Position numbers and translations under genes: made by a program
Shown: positions 8,515-16,019 of the stretch, piece after piece
How the letters are laid out: the number at the start of each line of letters is the position of its first letter
Position numbering within the stretch: position 1 is the stretch's first letter
NCBI RefSeq assembly: GCF_003050785.1
Contig: NZ_QAOH01000006.1
Span: forward strand, 124,001-188,000
Direction: 5' to 3'
Source of the DNA: Celeribacter persicus
GTDB lineage: Bacteria; Pseudomonadota; Alphaproteobacteria; Rhodobacterales; Rhodobacteraceae
Length of the DNA: 64,000 bases
The notes under the pieces: model-generated
Databases searched by the model: none
The model's input: only the letters and a program-made list of their open reading frames with translations
Told to the model about the DNA's origin: nothing

Positions 8515-10083
8515 TCAGAACAGACTGCCCTGCTCCGGCCCCTTATCCTTCGGGGCGCGCGTCTTCGCGGACTTGGCGGGGGTCGCCACACCGCCTCCGA
8601 TCCGCACACGCCCATCAGAGAACTGCACCTCATGCATCCGGGCTGCGTCTTTCGAGGAAGTCACGACACCGCCCTCCGCATCGCGCACCACCGCATAACC
8701 ACGCTTGAGCGTCTCCTCATAAGACAGCGCCGAGAGCATTCCCGCCCGCTGATCGAACGCGGCGCGCCAACGTTGGGTTTGGCCTTGGGCTGCGCGGGCA
8801 AAACGATCCGAAAGCTGCGTCAGGTCACGCCGTGCCTGTGTGGTGTTTCGCGCCACCGTAGCAGGCGAGAGCCGCGCCGACAGACGGTCGAGATCGCGCC
8901 GGTGCTGCATCGTGCCACGGGACAAAGCCGGGGCAAGACGTGTGGTCAATGTGGACAGGCGATCCCTCTGCGCGTTCATCCGTCCCTGCAACAGAGAGGG
9001 GCGCAGAATCGTCGCCGCCTCAGACAGTGCCAGGCGTCGGTTGCGCACGCCGTTGATCAGGGCCTGTGTCAGACGCAGGTCTATCTGGTCCACCCTTTGA
9101 CGCGGCCCATCCAAAAGGCGCTCCTTCGGCGGCAAGGCCCGGCTCAAATCACGCAAACGCTGCTTACGCAGCTCAATGCCCCCGCTCAACGCCCGCTCCA
9201 TCCGGGCGCGCAACTCCTGCACCGTCACCCACAATTCGCGCCGCACCGGCACGGCGAGTTCTGCGGCGGCGGTGGGCGTGGGCGCGCGTTTATCGGAGGC
9301 GAAATCAATCAGCGTCGTGTCGGTCTCGTGCCCCACAGCGGAGATCAACGGAATCGCGGACTCCGCCGCCGCCCGCACCACGATCTCCTCGTTGAAGCCC
9401 CAAAGGTCCTCGACCGATCCACCGCCCCGCGCCACGATGATCAGGTCCGGACGTGGAATGTCCCCGCCCACCGGCAAAGCATTGAATCCGCGAATGCCAT
9501 TCGCAACCTCTTCGGCGCATTTCTGGCCCTGCACCGCCACCGGCCAGATCAACACATGGCGCGGGAAGCGATCACTCAGCCGGTGGAGAATATCGCGAAT
9601 GACGGCCCCCGAAGGCGAGGTCACCACCCCGATCACCTCCGGCAACCACGGCAGGGGTTTCTTGCGCGCGGCATCGAACAGCCCCTCGGCGGCCAGCGCC
9701 TTTTTGCGCTTCTCCAGCATCGCCATGAGCGCGCCCGCGCCTGCCGGCTCGACATTGTCGACGATGATCTGATAGCGCGATCCGCCGGGGAAAGTCGTCA
9801 TCCGCCCCGTCGCGATGACCTCCATCCCCTCCTCAGGCTGGACCTCCATCCGCGCGACCTGGCCTTTCCAGCTCACCGCGTTGATCACCGATTTCTCGTC
9901 TTTCAGATCGAAATACAAATGCCCCGAACGCGGGCGCGACACACGCCCCACCTCGGCACGCACTCGCACATAGCCGAACTCGCCCTCGATCAGCGCTTTC
10001 ACCGCACCCGACAGTTCGGACACGGTAAACTCCGGGGCGTTGGAAGTGCCTTTCGGACTTTTATCCTCGAAAAGATCGGACAT
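8515..10083 (-). CDS. xseA: Exodeoxyribonuclease VII large subunit
   Basis: XseA is the catalytic subunit of the single-strand-specific exonuclease VII, which acts in mismatch repair and degradation of damaged DNA with XseB. The 522-residue protein has an N-terminal OB fold (about 15-110, including LYFDLKDE), then the catalytic core with GVVTSPSGAVIRDI (152-165), ARGGGSxEDLW (218-228) and GHETD (251-255), and a long coiled-coil C-terminal region of repeated Arg-rich helices. It is longer than the roughly 455-residue E. coli protein, mainly through that tail. xseB is not adjacent. It is divergent from purD (87 bp apart). Confidence 0.95.
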   Translation of the reverse strand: MSDLFEDKSPKGTSNAPEFTVSELSGAVKALIEGEFGYVRVRAEVGRVSRPRSGHLYFDLKDEKSVINAVSWKGQVARMEVQPEEGMEVIATGRMTTFPGGSRYQIIVDNVEPAGAGALMAMLEKRKKALAAEGLFDAARKKPLPWLPEVIGVVTSPSGAVIRDILHRLSDRFPRHVLIWPVAVQGQKCAEEVANGIRGFNALPVGGDIPRPDLIIVARGGGSVEDLWGFNEEIVVRAAAESAIPLISAVGHETDTTLIDFASDKRAPTPTAAAELAVPVRRELWVTVQELRARMERALSGGIELRKQRLRDLSRALPPKERLLDGPRQRVDQIDLRLTQALINGVRNRRLALSEAATILRPSLLQGRMNAQRDRLSTLTTRLAPALSRGTMQHRRDLDRLSARLSPATVARNTTQARRDLTQLSDRFARAAQGQTQRWRAAFDQRAGMLSALSYEETLKRGYAVVRDAEGGVVTSSKDAARMHEVQFSDGRVRIGGGVATPAKSAKTRAPKDKGPEQGSLF

Positions 10084-10170
10084 CTTGTGTCTCCGGGGGC
10101 TGCTCGTGCTTGTGTCAAACTCGCACTGACCTTAGAACGCGCGCAACCAAAGGTGAAGCGGAGAGGCGCG

Positions 10171-11436
10171 ATGAACATTCTGATCCTTGGCAGCGGCGGG
10201 CGTGAACATGCTTTGGCATGGGCGGTGATGCAGAACCCGAAATGCGACAAGCTGATCGTGGCCCCGGGCAATGCCGGGATCGCGGCGATTGCCGAATGCG
10301 CCACGTTCAACATCAACGATGGCGCGTCGGTTGTGAGTTTCGTCGAGGAAAACGCCATTGATTTCGTGATCATCGGCCCGGAAGCGCCGCTTGCCGCCGG
10401 GGTTGCCGACGATCTGCGTGCGGCGGGCATTCTGACCTTCGGGCCCTCCAAAGCGGCGGCCCAGCTTGAAGCCTCGAAAGGCTTCACCAAGGAGATTTGC
10501 GACGCCTCGGGTGCTCCGACCGCCGGTTACGCGCGCTTTGACGATGCCAAGGCCGCCAAGACCTATATCCGCGCGCAAGGCGCCCCCATCGTGGTTAAGG
10601 CCGACGGCTTGGCCGCGGGCAAAGGCGTCATCGTCGCCATGGACGAGGCGACCGCTTTGGAGGCGATCGACGACATGTTCGGCGGCGCTTTTGGCGGCGC
10701 GGGCGCGGAGGTCGTGATCGAGGAATTCATGGAGGGCGAAGAGGCCTCCTGGTTTATCCTCTGCGACGGCGAAAACGTCCTGCCCATCGGCACGGCGCAG
10801 GATCACAAACGCGTCGGCGATGGCGACACGGGGCTGAACACCGGCGGTATGGGGGCCTATTCACCTGCGCCGGTGATGACCGAAAGCGTGATCGCGAAGG
10901 CCATGGACGAGATCGTCAAACCGACCGTGGCGGAAATGGCGAAGCGCGGGATGCCCTATCAGGGCGTGCTTTATGCCGGGTTCATGATTAAAGACGGTCA
11001 GCCGCGCCTTGTCGAATACAACTGCCGCTTCGGCGACCCGGAATGTCAGGTTTTGATGATGCGCCTTGGTGCGCAGGCGCTGGACCTGATGCTGGCAACC
11101 GCCGAAGGGACGCTCGATCAGGCCAAGGTCAACTGGGCCGAGGATCACGCGATGACGGTGGTGATGGCGGCAAAGGGCTATCCGGGGGCTTATGAAAAGG
11201 GCTCCGTGATCAAGGGTTTTGATGCCCTGCCCGAGGATTCGAAAAACATGGTGTTCCATGCCGGAACCGCTGAGAAAGACGGGCAAATCATCGCCACCGG
11301 TGGACGGGTTCTCAACGTCACTGCGCGCGGCGATAGTTTGCAAGAGGCCCGTGACCGCGCCTATGCCATGATCGAAAAGATCGACTGGCCCGAAGGCTTC
11401 AACCGTTCGGACATCGGCTGGCGTGCGCTGAAATAA
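10171..11436 (+). CDS. purD: Phosphoribosylamine-glycine ligase
   Basis: PurD joins phosphoribosylamine and glycine with ATP, the second step of purine synthesis. The 421-residue protein starts with MNILILGSGGREHALAW (the N-domain dinucleotide-like fold), contains the GARS signature RFGDPECQ near residue 290, and has ATP-grasp residues such as VVKADGLAAGKGV. The start at 10171 follows GGAGAGG. The same frame stays open far upstream, but that part is antisense to xseA and has no purD similarity. Downstream is a long non-coding region with CtrA-type boxes rather than another purine gene. Confidence 0.96.
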   Translation: MNILILGSGGREHALAWAVMQNPKCDKLIVAPGNAGIAAIAECATFNINDGASVVSFVEENAIDFVIIGPEAPLAAGVADDLRAAGILTFGPSKAAAQLEASKGFTKEICDASGAPTAGYARFDDAKAAKTYIRAQGAPIVVKADGLAAGKGVIVAMDEATALEAIDDMFGGAFGGAGAEVVIEEFMEGEEASWFILCDGENVLPIGTAQDHKRVGDGDTGLNTGGMGAYSPAPVMTESVIAKAMDEIVKPTVAEMAKRGMPYQGVLYAGFMIKDGQPRLVEYNCRFGDPECQVLMMRLGAQALDLMLATAEGTLDQAKVNWAEDHAMTVVMAAKGYPGAYEKGSVIKGFDALPEDSKNMVFHAGTAEKDGQIIATGGRVLNVTARGDSLQEARDRAYAMIEKIDWPEGFNRSDIGWRALK

Positions 11437-11447
11437 GTCCTTCGCAG

Positions 11448-11463
11448 TTAAACCGGTGTTAAC
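11448..11463 (+). promoter_or_regulatory. Perfect CtrA-type box TTAA-N7-TTAAC (copy 1)
   Basis: TTAA at 11448-11451 and TTAAC at 11459-11463 are separated by exactly seven bases, matching the CtrA consensus, and are followed by CTTA. It begins 12 bp after the purD stop. With a terminator about 110 bp downstream on the same strand, it could drive a short non-coding transcript. CtrA binding is inferred from the consensus only. Confidence 0.55.
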
Positions 11464-11489
11464 CTTACCCATGGCATAACCATGTTGCG

Positions 11490-11600
11490 AAATGCACCAA
11501 AGGCTCGAATGGCCCTCCGGTTTGGAACTTCGGCGTAAAAGCCCGGTCAAGGCTGTTGCGACGGAATAGAGGCGCGCTCGAACGGCGCGCCTTTTCTTTT
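11490..11600 (+). ncRNA. Hypothetical small RNA between CtrA box 1 and terminator
   Basis: This is inferred only from architecture: a CtrA-type box ending at 11463, no open reading frame of note, and a Rho-independent terminator at 11571-11600. A start site about 25-30 bases after the box would give a transcript of roughly 110 nt. No known RNA family was recognised in it, and the 5' end given is approximate. The alternative is that the terminator simply ends purD transcription. Confidence 0.25.
11571..11600 (+). terminator. Rho-independent terminator
   Basis: GGCGCGC (11571-11577) and GCGCGCC (11585-11591) form a perfect 7-bp stem with a 7-nt loop, followed by TTTTCTTTT. It would end purD transcription 135 bp past its stop codon, or a short transcript initiated after the CtrA box. 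Confidence 0.8.
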
Positions 11601-11638
11601 ACTGCGTTTCAATCCTGATCTGGCCTGATCTGGCGCAG

Positions 11639-11685
11639 GCGGGGGCCAGCCCCCGCACCCCCGGGATATTTTCAGACAAAAGAAA
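11639..11685 (+). repeat. GC palindrome plus CGGGATATTT repeat, copy 1
   Basis: An 8-bp GC-rich palindrome (GCGGGGGC, two bases, GCCCCCGC; 11639-11656) is followed by CCCCCGGGATATTTTCAGAC and then AAAAGAAA. An inverted, slightly diverged copy with the same order of parts lies at 11832-11905. I believe this is a dispersed intergenic repeat of Rhodobacteraceae, but copy number cannot be checked here. Confidence 0.6.
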
Positions 11686-11690
11686 TCCCG

Positions 11691-11706
11691 TTAAGCTGGC
11701 ATTAAC
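11691..11706 (+). promoter_or_regulatory. Perfect CtrA-type box TTAA-N7-TTAAC (copy 2)
   Basis: TTAA (11691-11694) and TTAAC (11702-11706) lie with the exact seven-base spacing and again continue as CTTA, like copy 1 240 bp away. The box sits 12 bp before the ATG of the first of four chained mini-ORFs. The consensus match is seen directly; regulation is inferred. Confidence 0.55.
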
Positions 11707-11717
11707 CTTAACGCGCC

Positions 11718-11891
11718 ATGCTTGAGCCACGGTACAGGCGGGGACGCCGATGACCGTGACGGAAGAAGCCCTCTGTTCCGGTTGATGGGACAGAGGGATA
11801 CGCCGAGGCCTCTGCGCGGATGAGGACGCGTGCTTCTTTTGTCTCGAAATATCCCGGGGTGAGTTTGGCGCGGGGAACCCGTGCCAAGTGA
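11718..11891 (+). other. Chain of four overlapping mini-ORFs
   Basis: Four consecutive short frames overlap stop-to-start: 11718-11753 (11 codons, MLEPRYRRGRR), 11750-11785 (MTVTEEALCSG), 11785-11823 (MGQRDTPRPLRG) and 11820-11891 (23 codons, running into the inverted repeat). The junctions are ATGA, TGATG and ATGA, as in translationally coupled genes. No Shine-Dalgarno precedes the first. The peptides match nothing I know. It may be chance in TGA-rich sequence, or a leader/uORF array or sRNA. Confidence 0.2.
11769..11797 (+). other. 8-bp hairpin within mini-ORF chain
   Basis: CCCTCTGT (11769-11776) pairs perfectly with ACAGAGGG (11790-11797) around a 13-nt loop. No T-run follows, so it is not a simple terminator. 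It covers the stop of the second and the start of the third mini-ORF. Confidence 0.5.
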
Positions 11892-11905
11892 GGGGCAGCG
11901 CCCCT
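11832..11905 (-). repeat. CGGGATATTT repeat, inverted copy 2 with two hairpins
   Basis: Read on the minus strand this is AGGGGC-GCT-GCCCCT (11891-11905), a 10-bp hairpin pairing TTGGCGCGGG (11865-11874) with CCCGTGCCAA (11878-11887), and the core CCCCGGGATATTTCGAGAC followed by AAAAGAAG (11832-11860). The core is nearly identical to copy 1, so the two copies face each other across the second CtrA box and mini-ORF chain. Confidence 0.6.
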
Positions 11906-11969
11906 TTCAACAGCAACGCTTAAGCGCCTCTTACCCGGCGCCCGCAAGTGTGCGGACGCGTTCGAGCCT

Positions 11970-11994
11970 TTGAAAGGTCCACTGGACCTTTCAA
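11970..11994. terminator. Perfect 11-bp hairpin downstream of purU
   Basis: TTGAAAGGTCC (11970-11980) and GGACCTTTCAA (11984-11994) form a perfect 11-bp stem with a 3-nt loop, 22 bp beyond the purU stop on the minus strand. There is no T-run, so it may be a processed 3' end or Rho-assisted terminator. A smaller CCGCA/TGCGG stem lies next to it (11942-11955). Confidence 0.4.
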
Positions 11995-12016
11995 TCCGGC
12001 AAACCCGGACCGGCTC

Positions 12017-12901
12017 TCACCCCATCCGCTCCGAAGCATAGCTGCCCGGAGACGCCGGAAAGACCACCGTCTTGTTGCCGTTGATGAACACCCGGTGGTG
12101 GATATGCGCATGGATCGCCCGCGACAACACCTGCGCCTCCACATCACGACCCAAAGATACGTAGTCCTCGGGCGATTGCGCATGGGTCACGCGGATCGTG
12201 TCCTGTTCGATGATCGGACCCTCGTCGAGATCGGCCGTCACATAATGCGCCGTTGCCCCGATCAGTTTCACACCCCGTTCGAACGCCTGTTTGTACGGGT
12301 TCGCGCCTTTGAAGGACGGCAGAAAGGAATGGTGGATGTTGATGATCCGACCCGACATTTTCCGGCAAAGCTGATCGGATAGGATCTGCATGTAGCGCGC
12401 CAGAACGACGAGTTCCGCGCCGCTCTCCTCGACAATCTCGATGAGACGCGCCTCGGCCTCCGGCTTGTTCTCCTTGGTCACACGCACCTGATAGAAGGGG
12501 ATGTCGTGGTTTACCACAAGCTTTTGATAATCCATGTGATTGGATACCACGGCCACGATGTCGATCGGCAGAGCACCGATGCGCCAGCGGTAGAGAAGAT
12601 CGTTCAGGCAATGCCCGAAGCGCGACACCATGATCACGACCTTCATCTTCTTCTCTTCGTCATGCACCGCCCATCGCATCGCGAACGCATCCGCAACGGG
12701 GGTGAATTCGGCGACCAGATCGGCACGGGACAGGCCCTTTTCCGAGACAAAGCTCACCCGCATGAAAAACTGGTCCGTGCCGGGATCGTCGAACTGCGCG
12801 GAATCGGTGATATTGCAGCCCAGCTCGGCAAGCTTGCCGGAAATGGCGGCGACGATGCCCCGTTTCGAGGGGCAGGTGACGGTCAGGACATGGGAGGTCA
12901 T
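12017..12901 (-). CDS. purU: Formyltetrahydrofolate deformylase
   Basis: PurU hydrolyses 10-formyl-THF to formate and THF, balancing one-carbon pools and feeding formate to purine synthesis. The 294-residue protein has an N-terminal ACT regulatory domain (about 1-80; LTVTCPSKRGIVAAISGKLA) followed by a formyltransferase-like hydrolase domain. Catalytic elements are visible: NIHHSFLPSFKG with its asparagine and histidine, and DLDEGPIIEQD with the conserved aspartate. It is convergent with purD across the structured 580-bp gap. Confidence 0.95.
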   Translation of the reverse strand: MTSHVLTVTCPSKRGIVAAISGKLAELGCNITDSAQFDDPGTDQFFMRVSFVSEKGLSRADLVAEFTPVADAFAMRWAVHDEEKKMKVVIMVSRFGHCLNDLLYRWRIGALPIDIVAVVSNHMDYQKLVVNHDIPFYQVRVTKENKPEAEARLIEIVEESGAELVVLARYMQILSDQLCRKMSGRIINIHHSFLPSFKGANPYKQAFERGVKLIGATAHYVTADLDEGPIIEQDTIRVTHAQSPEDYVSLGRDVEAQVLSRAIHAHIHHRVFINGNKTVVFPASPGSYASERMG

Positions 12902-13024
12902 AGCGGGCCTTCGGTTGGTTTTGACGCAGAGTCTTGCAACGCCGGGCCGCGCGAGACCAGAGGCAAAACGACAGAAATCCCGCCGATTGGCGGCCCGATC
13001 AGGGACGGAAGTTTCCGAAAGGCG

Positions 13025-13737
13025 TCAGTTGCACGCCATATGGGGCGCAAAGCTCGCCGCACCTTCATAGCGTGCCACAAGCACCGCCACCAAACCGCCG
13101 TTGTCCCAGCGGGTTTCCATGATCCGCGCCCAGTCGGCATCGGCGGTGAGGATCACCGGAGCCTCGCCGGGACAGATACGCACACCACCCTCGATCATAT
13201 CGGAACCGAGGTGATGATTGGTGATGCCGGGAAGCCGCGCGGAGGGCACGAGCATTCCCTCCCGCGACAGATCGACGGGCATAAGCACCAGTTCTTTCAC
13301 CAGATGCGGACGGTCGACATAGGCGATCTCCTCCACCCCATCGCCATCGACATCGGCGATACCCGCAATCGCGAGCCACCGGTGCCGCTGGCCGATAGGC
13401 GCGCTGGCTTTGGCGGGGATGAGACGGTCCTCTGTGTCGAGCGCCCAGACCTGCACCCAGGCCCCGGTGGCAAAACCGCTGACGACGGTGACCACCTCCG
13501 GCGCGCCGTCACCATCGAAATCATGAAGACGCGGCGCAGTATCCTCGAACACGCTTTTCTTGAAAGAGGCCTCGCGTGTGGTGCCATCATCCAGCGTGAC
13601 CACCATGCGAGCATATTCACCGTTTTTCACCGCTCCGTGGCCATAGACCTCCGTCGGTTCTACATAAGCCGCCCCGGTGATCCGGGCGGCAGCAAGCGGA
13701 CTGGCCGCCAGTATAAGAAAAGCGGCCAGTTTCAGCA

Positions 13738-13738
<1 letters not shown>
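13025..13738 (-). CDS. Secreted FG-GAP/VCBS-type repeat protein, unknown function
   Basis: A 237-residue exported protein with signal peptide MLKLAAFLILAASPLAAA. Two EF-hand-like calcium motifs, DFDGDGAPEV and DVDGDGVEEI, with following hydrophobic strands are typical of FG-GAP/VCBS beta-propeller blades, so the protein is probably a small periplasmic propeller. The C-terminal half repeats Trp/Asp-rich strand motifs. Its ATG overlaps the ferredoxin stop by one base (TGATG), implying translational coupling, though a functional link is not obvious. Role unknown. Confidence 0.72.
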
Positions 13739-14289
<551 letters not shown>

Positions 14290-14322
14290 TTAACATTGCG
14301 CAAAGCCCCCAAGAGGCGCCAG

Positions 14323-14862
14323 ATGAGCAGAGCCATGATCCATAAAAGCCCCCCGCTGCGCCTGCCGCTCGTGCTGATGGCCGTGCTGCTCACCGCTTGT
14401 CAGATGAGCAATCCCGACAACGAGATTTTGCGTGCCGCCGAGACGCCCGGCGCGCCGCCGGGGGCCGACCCGAATGCCTGTTATGCCCGCCACGTCACCC
14501 CCGCGATCATCGAGACGGTCACCGAACAGGTGATGGTGCAACCGCCGCAAATCGACAGTTCCGGCAAGGTCATCTATCCGGCGGTCTATCGCACCGAGAC
14601 CCGTCAGGAGATCGTGCGCGAACGCAAGGAACTGTGGTTCGAGACGCTGTGCCGGGAGGACTGGACACCCGAGTTCATCTCCTCGGTGCAGCGTGCGCTT
14701 CAGGTGCGCGATTATTTCCACGGCACGGTCAACGGCAGGATGGATCACGCCACACGGCGGGCGATCCGCACCTATCAGTTCGAACAGGGTGTAGACAGCG
14801 AAGTTCTGTCCATTGCCGCAGCGCGTCAACTGGGTCTCAAGGAAGTGCCGCGCGAAGATTGA
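14323..14862 (+). CDS. Lipoprotein with C-terminal peptidoglycan-binding-like domain
   Basis: A 179-residue protein with a type II signal (LMAVLLTAC; lipidated Cys26), a Pro/Ala-rich spacer, and a C-terminal helical domain (about 115-175; SVQRALQVRDYFHG...ATRRAIRTYQFEQG) that follows the pattern of PGB_1 peptidoglycan-binding modules (hydrophobic helix, G-x-x-N/D-G, T-R-x-A-I-R-x-Y-Q). It probably sits in the outer or inner membrane leaflet and contacts the cell wall. The start at 14323 is preceded by AGAGG. The gene stands alone, divergent from the ferredoxin. Confidence 0.75.
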   Translation: MSRAMIHKSPPLRLPLVLMAVLLTACQMSNPDNEILRAAETPGAPPGADPNACYARHVTPAIIETVTEQVMVQPPQIDSSGKVIYPAVYRTETRQEIVRERKELWFETLCREDWTPEFISSVQRALQVRDYFHGTVNGRMDHATRRAIRTYQFEQGVDSEVLSIAAARQLGLKEVPRED

Positions 14863-14981
14863 AGCCCGCGTCGTTGGTCACCCAGAGCCTCAAATATTCT
14901 TCGGGCCTCCCCTTGTAGCGCCCGGCCCCGCACGCCACCTCTGCGCTCAAGCGCCTTCAAAGATGCGCAATGGAGACAGGG

Positions 14982-15956
14982 ATGACTGAAATATGGGTGC
15001 CACTGGTCGGTGGATTGCTGCTACTGGTGGCCGGAGGCGATCTGCTTGTGCGCAGCGCGGTACAAACCGCCGAAAGATTGGGAATGTCGCCTTTGGTGAT
15101 CGGGCTGACACTGGTCGGTTTCGGCACCTCAATGCCCGAACTTGTGACCTCCGTCCAAGCCGGATTGCGCGGCGCACCGGGGGTTGCCTATGGCAATATC
15201 GTCGGCTCCAACATTGCCAATATCCTGCTCATCACCGGCTTATCTGCCCTTCTTTGTCCGGTTATCGTGACCCGCTCTGCATTATGGCGCGATGCGGGCG
15301 TCATGTTCGTCGTCGCAGTGTTTTTTGCCGGTCTCGCCATGGTTTTCCCCATGGGGCGCCTCCTCGGCGGCATGATGATTTTCGGACTCATCGGCTATCT
15401 CTGGGTTGTGATCCGTCAGGAGCGCACGTCAGCACAAACCAGCACGCCGCATGACACGTCACACGCCGTTTCGAAAACCGGTCCGATGCAACCCCCATTT
15501 CCCGCCGAAAGATCGCTCGGGCTTTCCATCTTCATAGCACTGAGCGGCCTCGCAATGGTAATTGCGGGCGGCTGGCTTCTTGTCAGCGGAGCCGTGGCAC
15601 TTGCACGCGGTGCCGGTCTGTCCGAAACCCTGATCGGCCTGACCATCGTCGCCGTCGGCACTTCCCTCCCCGAACTCATCACATCTGTCATCGCCGCACT
15701 GAAACGACAGGGAGATGTCGCCTTCGGCAACGTCGTCGGTTCCAACATCTACAACATTCTTGGCATCGGAGGCACAACGGCTCTGATCGCCCCGTCCCAC
15801 GTTCCCGAGAAAATCGTGCGGTTCGACGCCCCGGTGATGGTCGGCACCTCGCTGCTCCTGATGATTTTCGCAGCGACAGGTATGCGCATCGAACGTCGCG
15901 AAGGGGCGGTGCTTTTCGCAGGATATCTGGCCTATCTCGCGATGCTGTGGCCGTAA
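14982..15956 (+). CDS. CaCA-family calcium/sodium antiporter (YrbG-like)
   Basis: A 324-residue inner-membrane exchanger with two inverted halves, each carrying the alpha-repeat signature: GFGTSMPELVTSV in the first and VAVGTSLPELITSV in the second, plus paired GNIVGSNI/GNVVGSNI motifs that form the cation site. It should exchange Ca2+ for Na+ or H+. A polar loop rich in Thr/Ser/Pro separates the halves. ATG at 14982 is preferred because GGAG sits eight bases before it; ATG at 14970 is also in frame. A bidirectional terminator follows. Confidence 0.9.
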   Translation: MTEIWVPLVGGLLLLVAGGDLLVRSAVQTAERLGMSPLVIGLTLVGFGTSMPELVTSVQAGLRGAPGVAYGNIVGSNIANILLITGLSALLCPVIVTRSALWRDAGVMFVVAVFFAGLAMVFPMGRLLGGMMIFGLIGYLWVVIRQERTSAQTSTPHDTSHAVSKTGPMQPPFPAERSLGLSIFIALSGLAMVIAGGWLLVSGAVALARGAGLSETLIGLTIVAVGTSLPELITSVIAALKRQGDVAFGNVVGSNIYNILGIGGTTALIAPSHVPEKIVRFDAPVMVGTSLLLMIFAATGMRIERREGAVLFAGYLAYLAMLWP

Positions 15957-15970
15957 AACCTGAACAGAAA

Positions 15971-15995
15971 AAAGGCGGCCGTCGTGGCCGCCTTT
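15971..15995. terminator. Bidirectional Rho-independent terminator
   Basis: AAAGGCGGCC (15971-15980) pairs with GGCCGCCTTT (15986-15995) around a 5-nt loop, with an A-run on the left and T-run on the right. It serves the convergent antiporter and degP-like genes. Confidence 0.85.
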
Positions 15996-16019
15996 GATCT
16001 GTCAGGGAAAAGCTCTGCC

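Larger units (their letters stand above)
11437..12016. other. 580-bp structured intergenic region between purD and purU
   Basis: No convincing gene of normal length is present. The region contains, in order, a perfect CtrA-type box, a terminator with a T-run, a GC-rich palindrome fused to a CGGGATATTT repeat, a second perfect CtrA-type box, a chain of four overlapping mini-ORFs spanning a strong hairpin, an inverted copy of the repeat with two more hairpins, and an 11-bp perfect hairpin. Minus-strand frames that run through here read peptides assembled from the repeats and are not believed to be genes. The individual parts are listed separately. Confidence 0.8.

Noticed and set aside
8632-10170. 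Long plus-strand open frame continuous with purD
   Set aside because: It is antisense to xseA, whose motifs are convincing, and has no purD similarity before 10171, where a ribosome-binding site marks the real start.
11599-11947. Minus-strand frames of 79-105 codons in the purD-purU gap
   Set aside because: They run through the repeat elements and read composite peptides (for example GFLLSENIPGVRG) that derive from the repeats; no ribosome-binding site or domain supports them.
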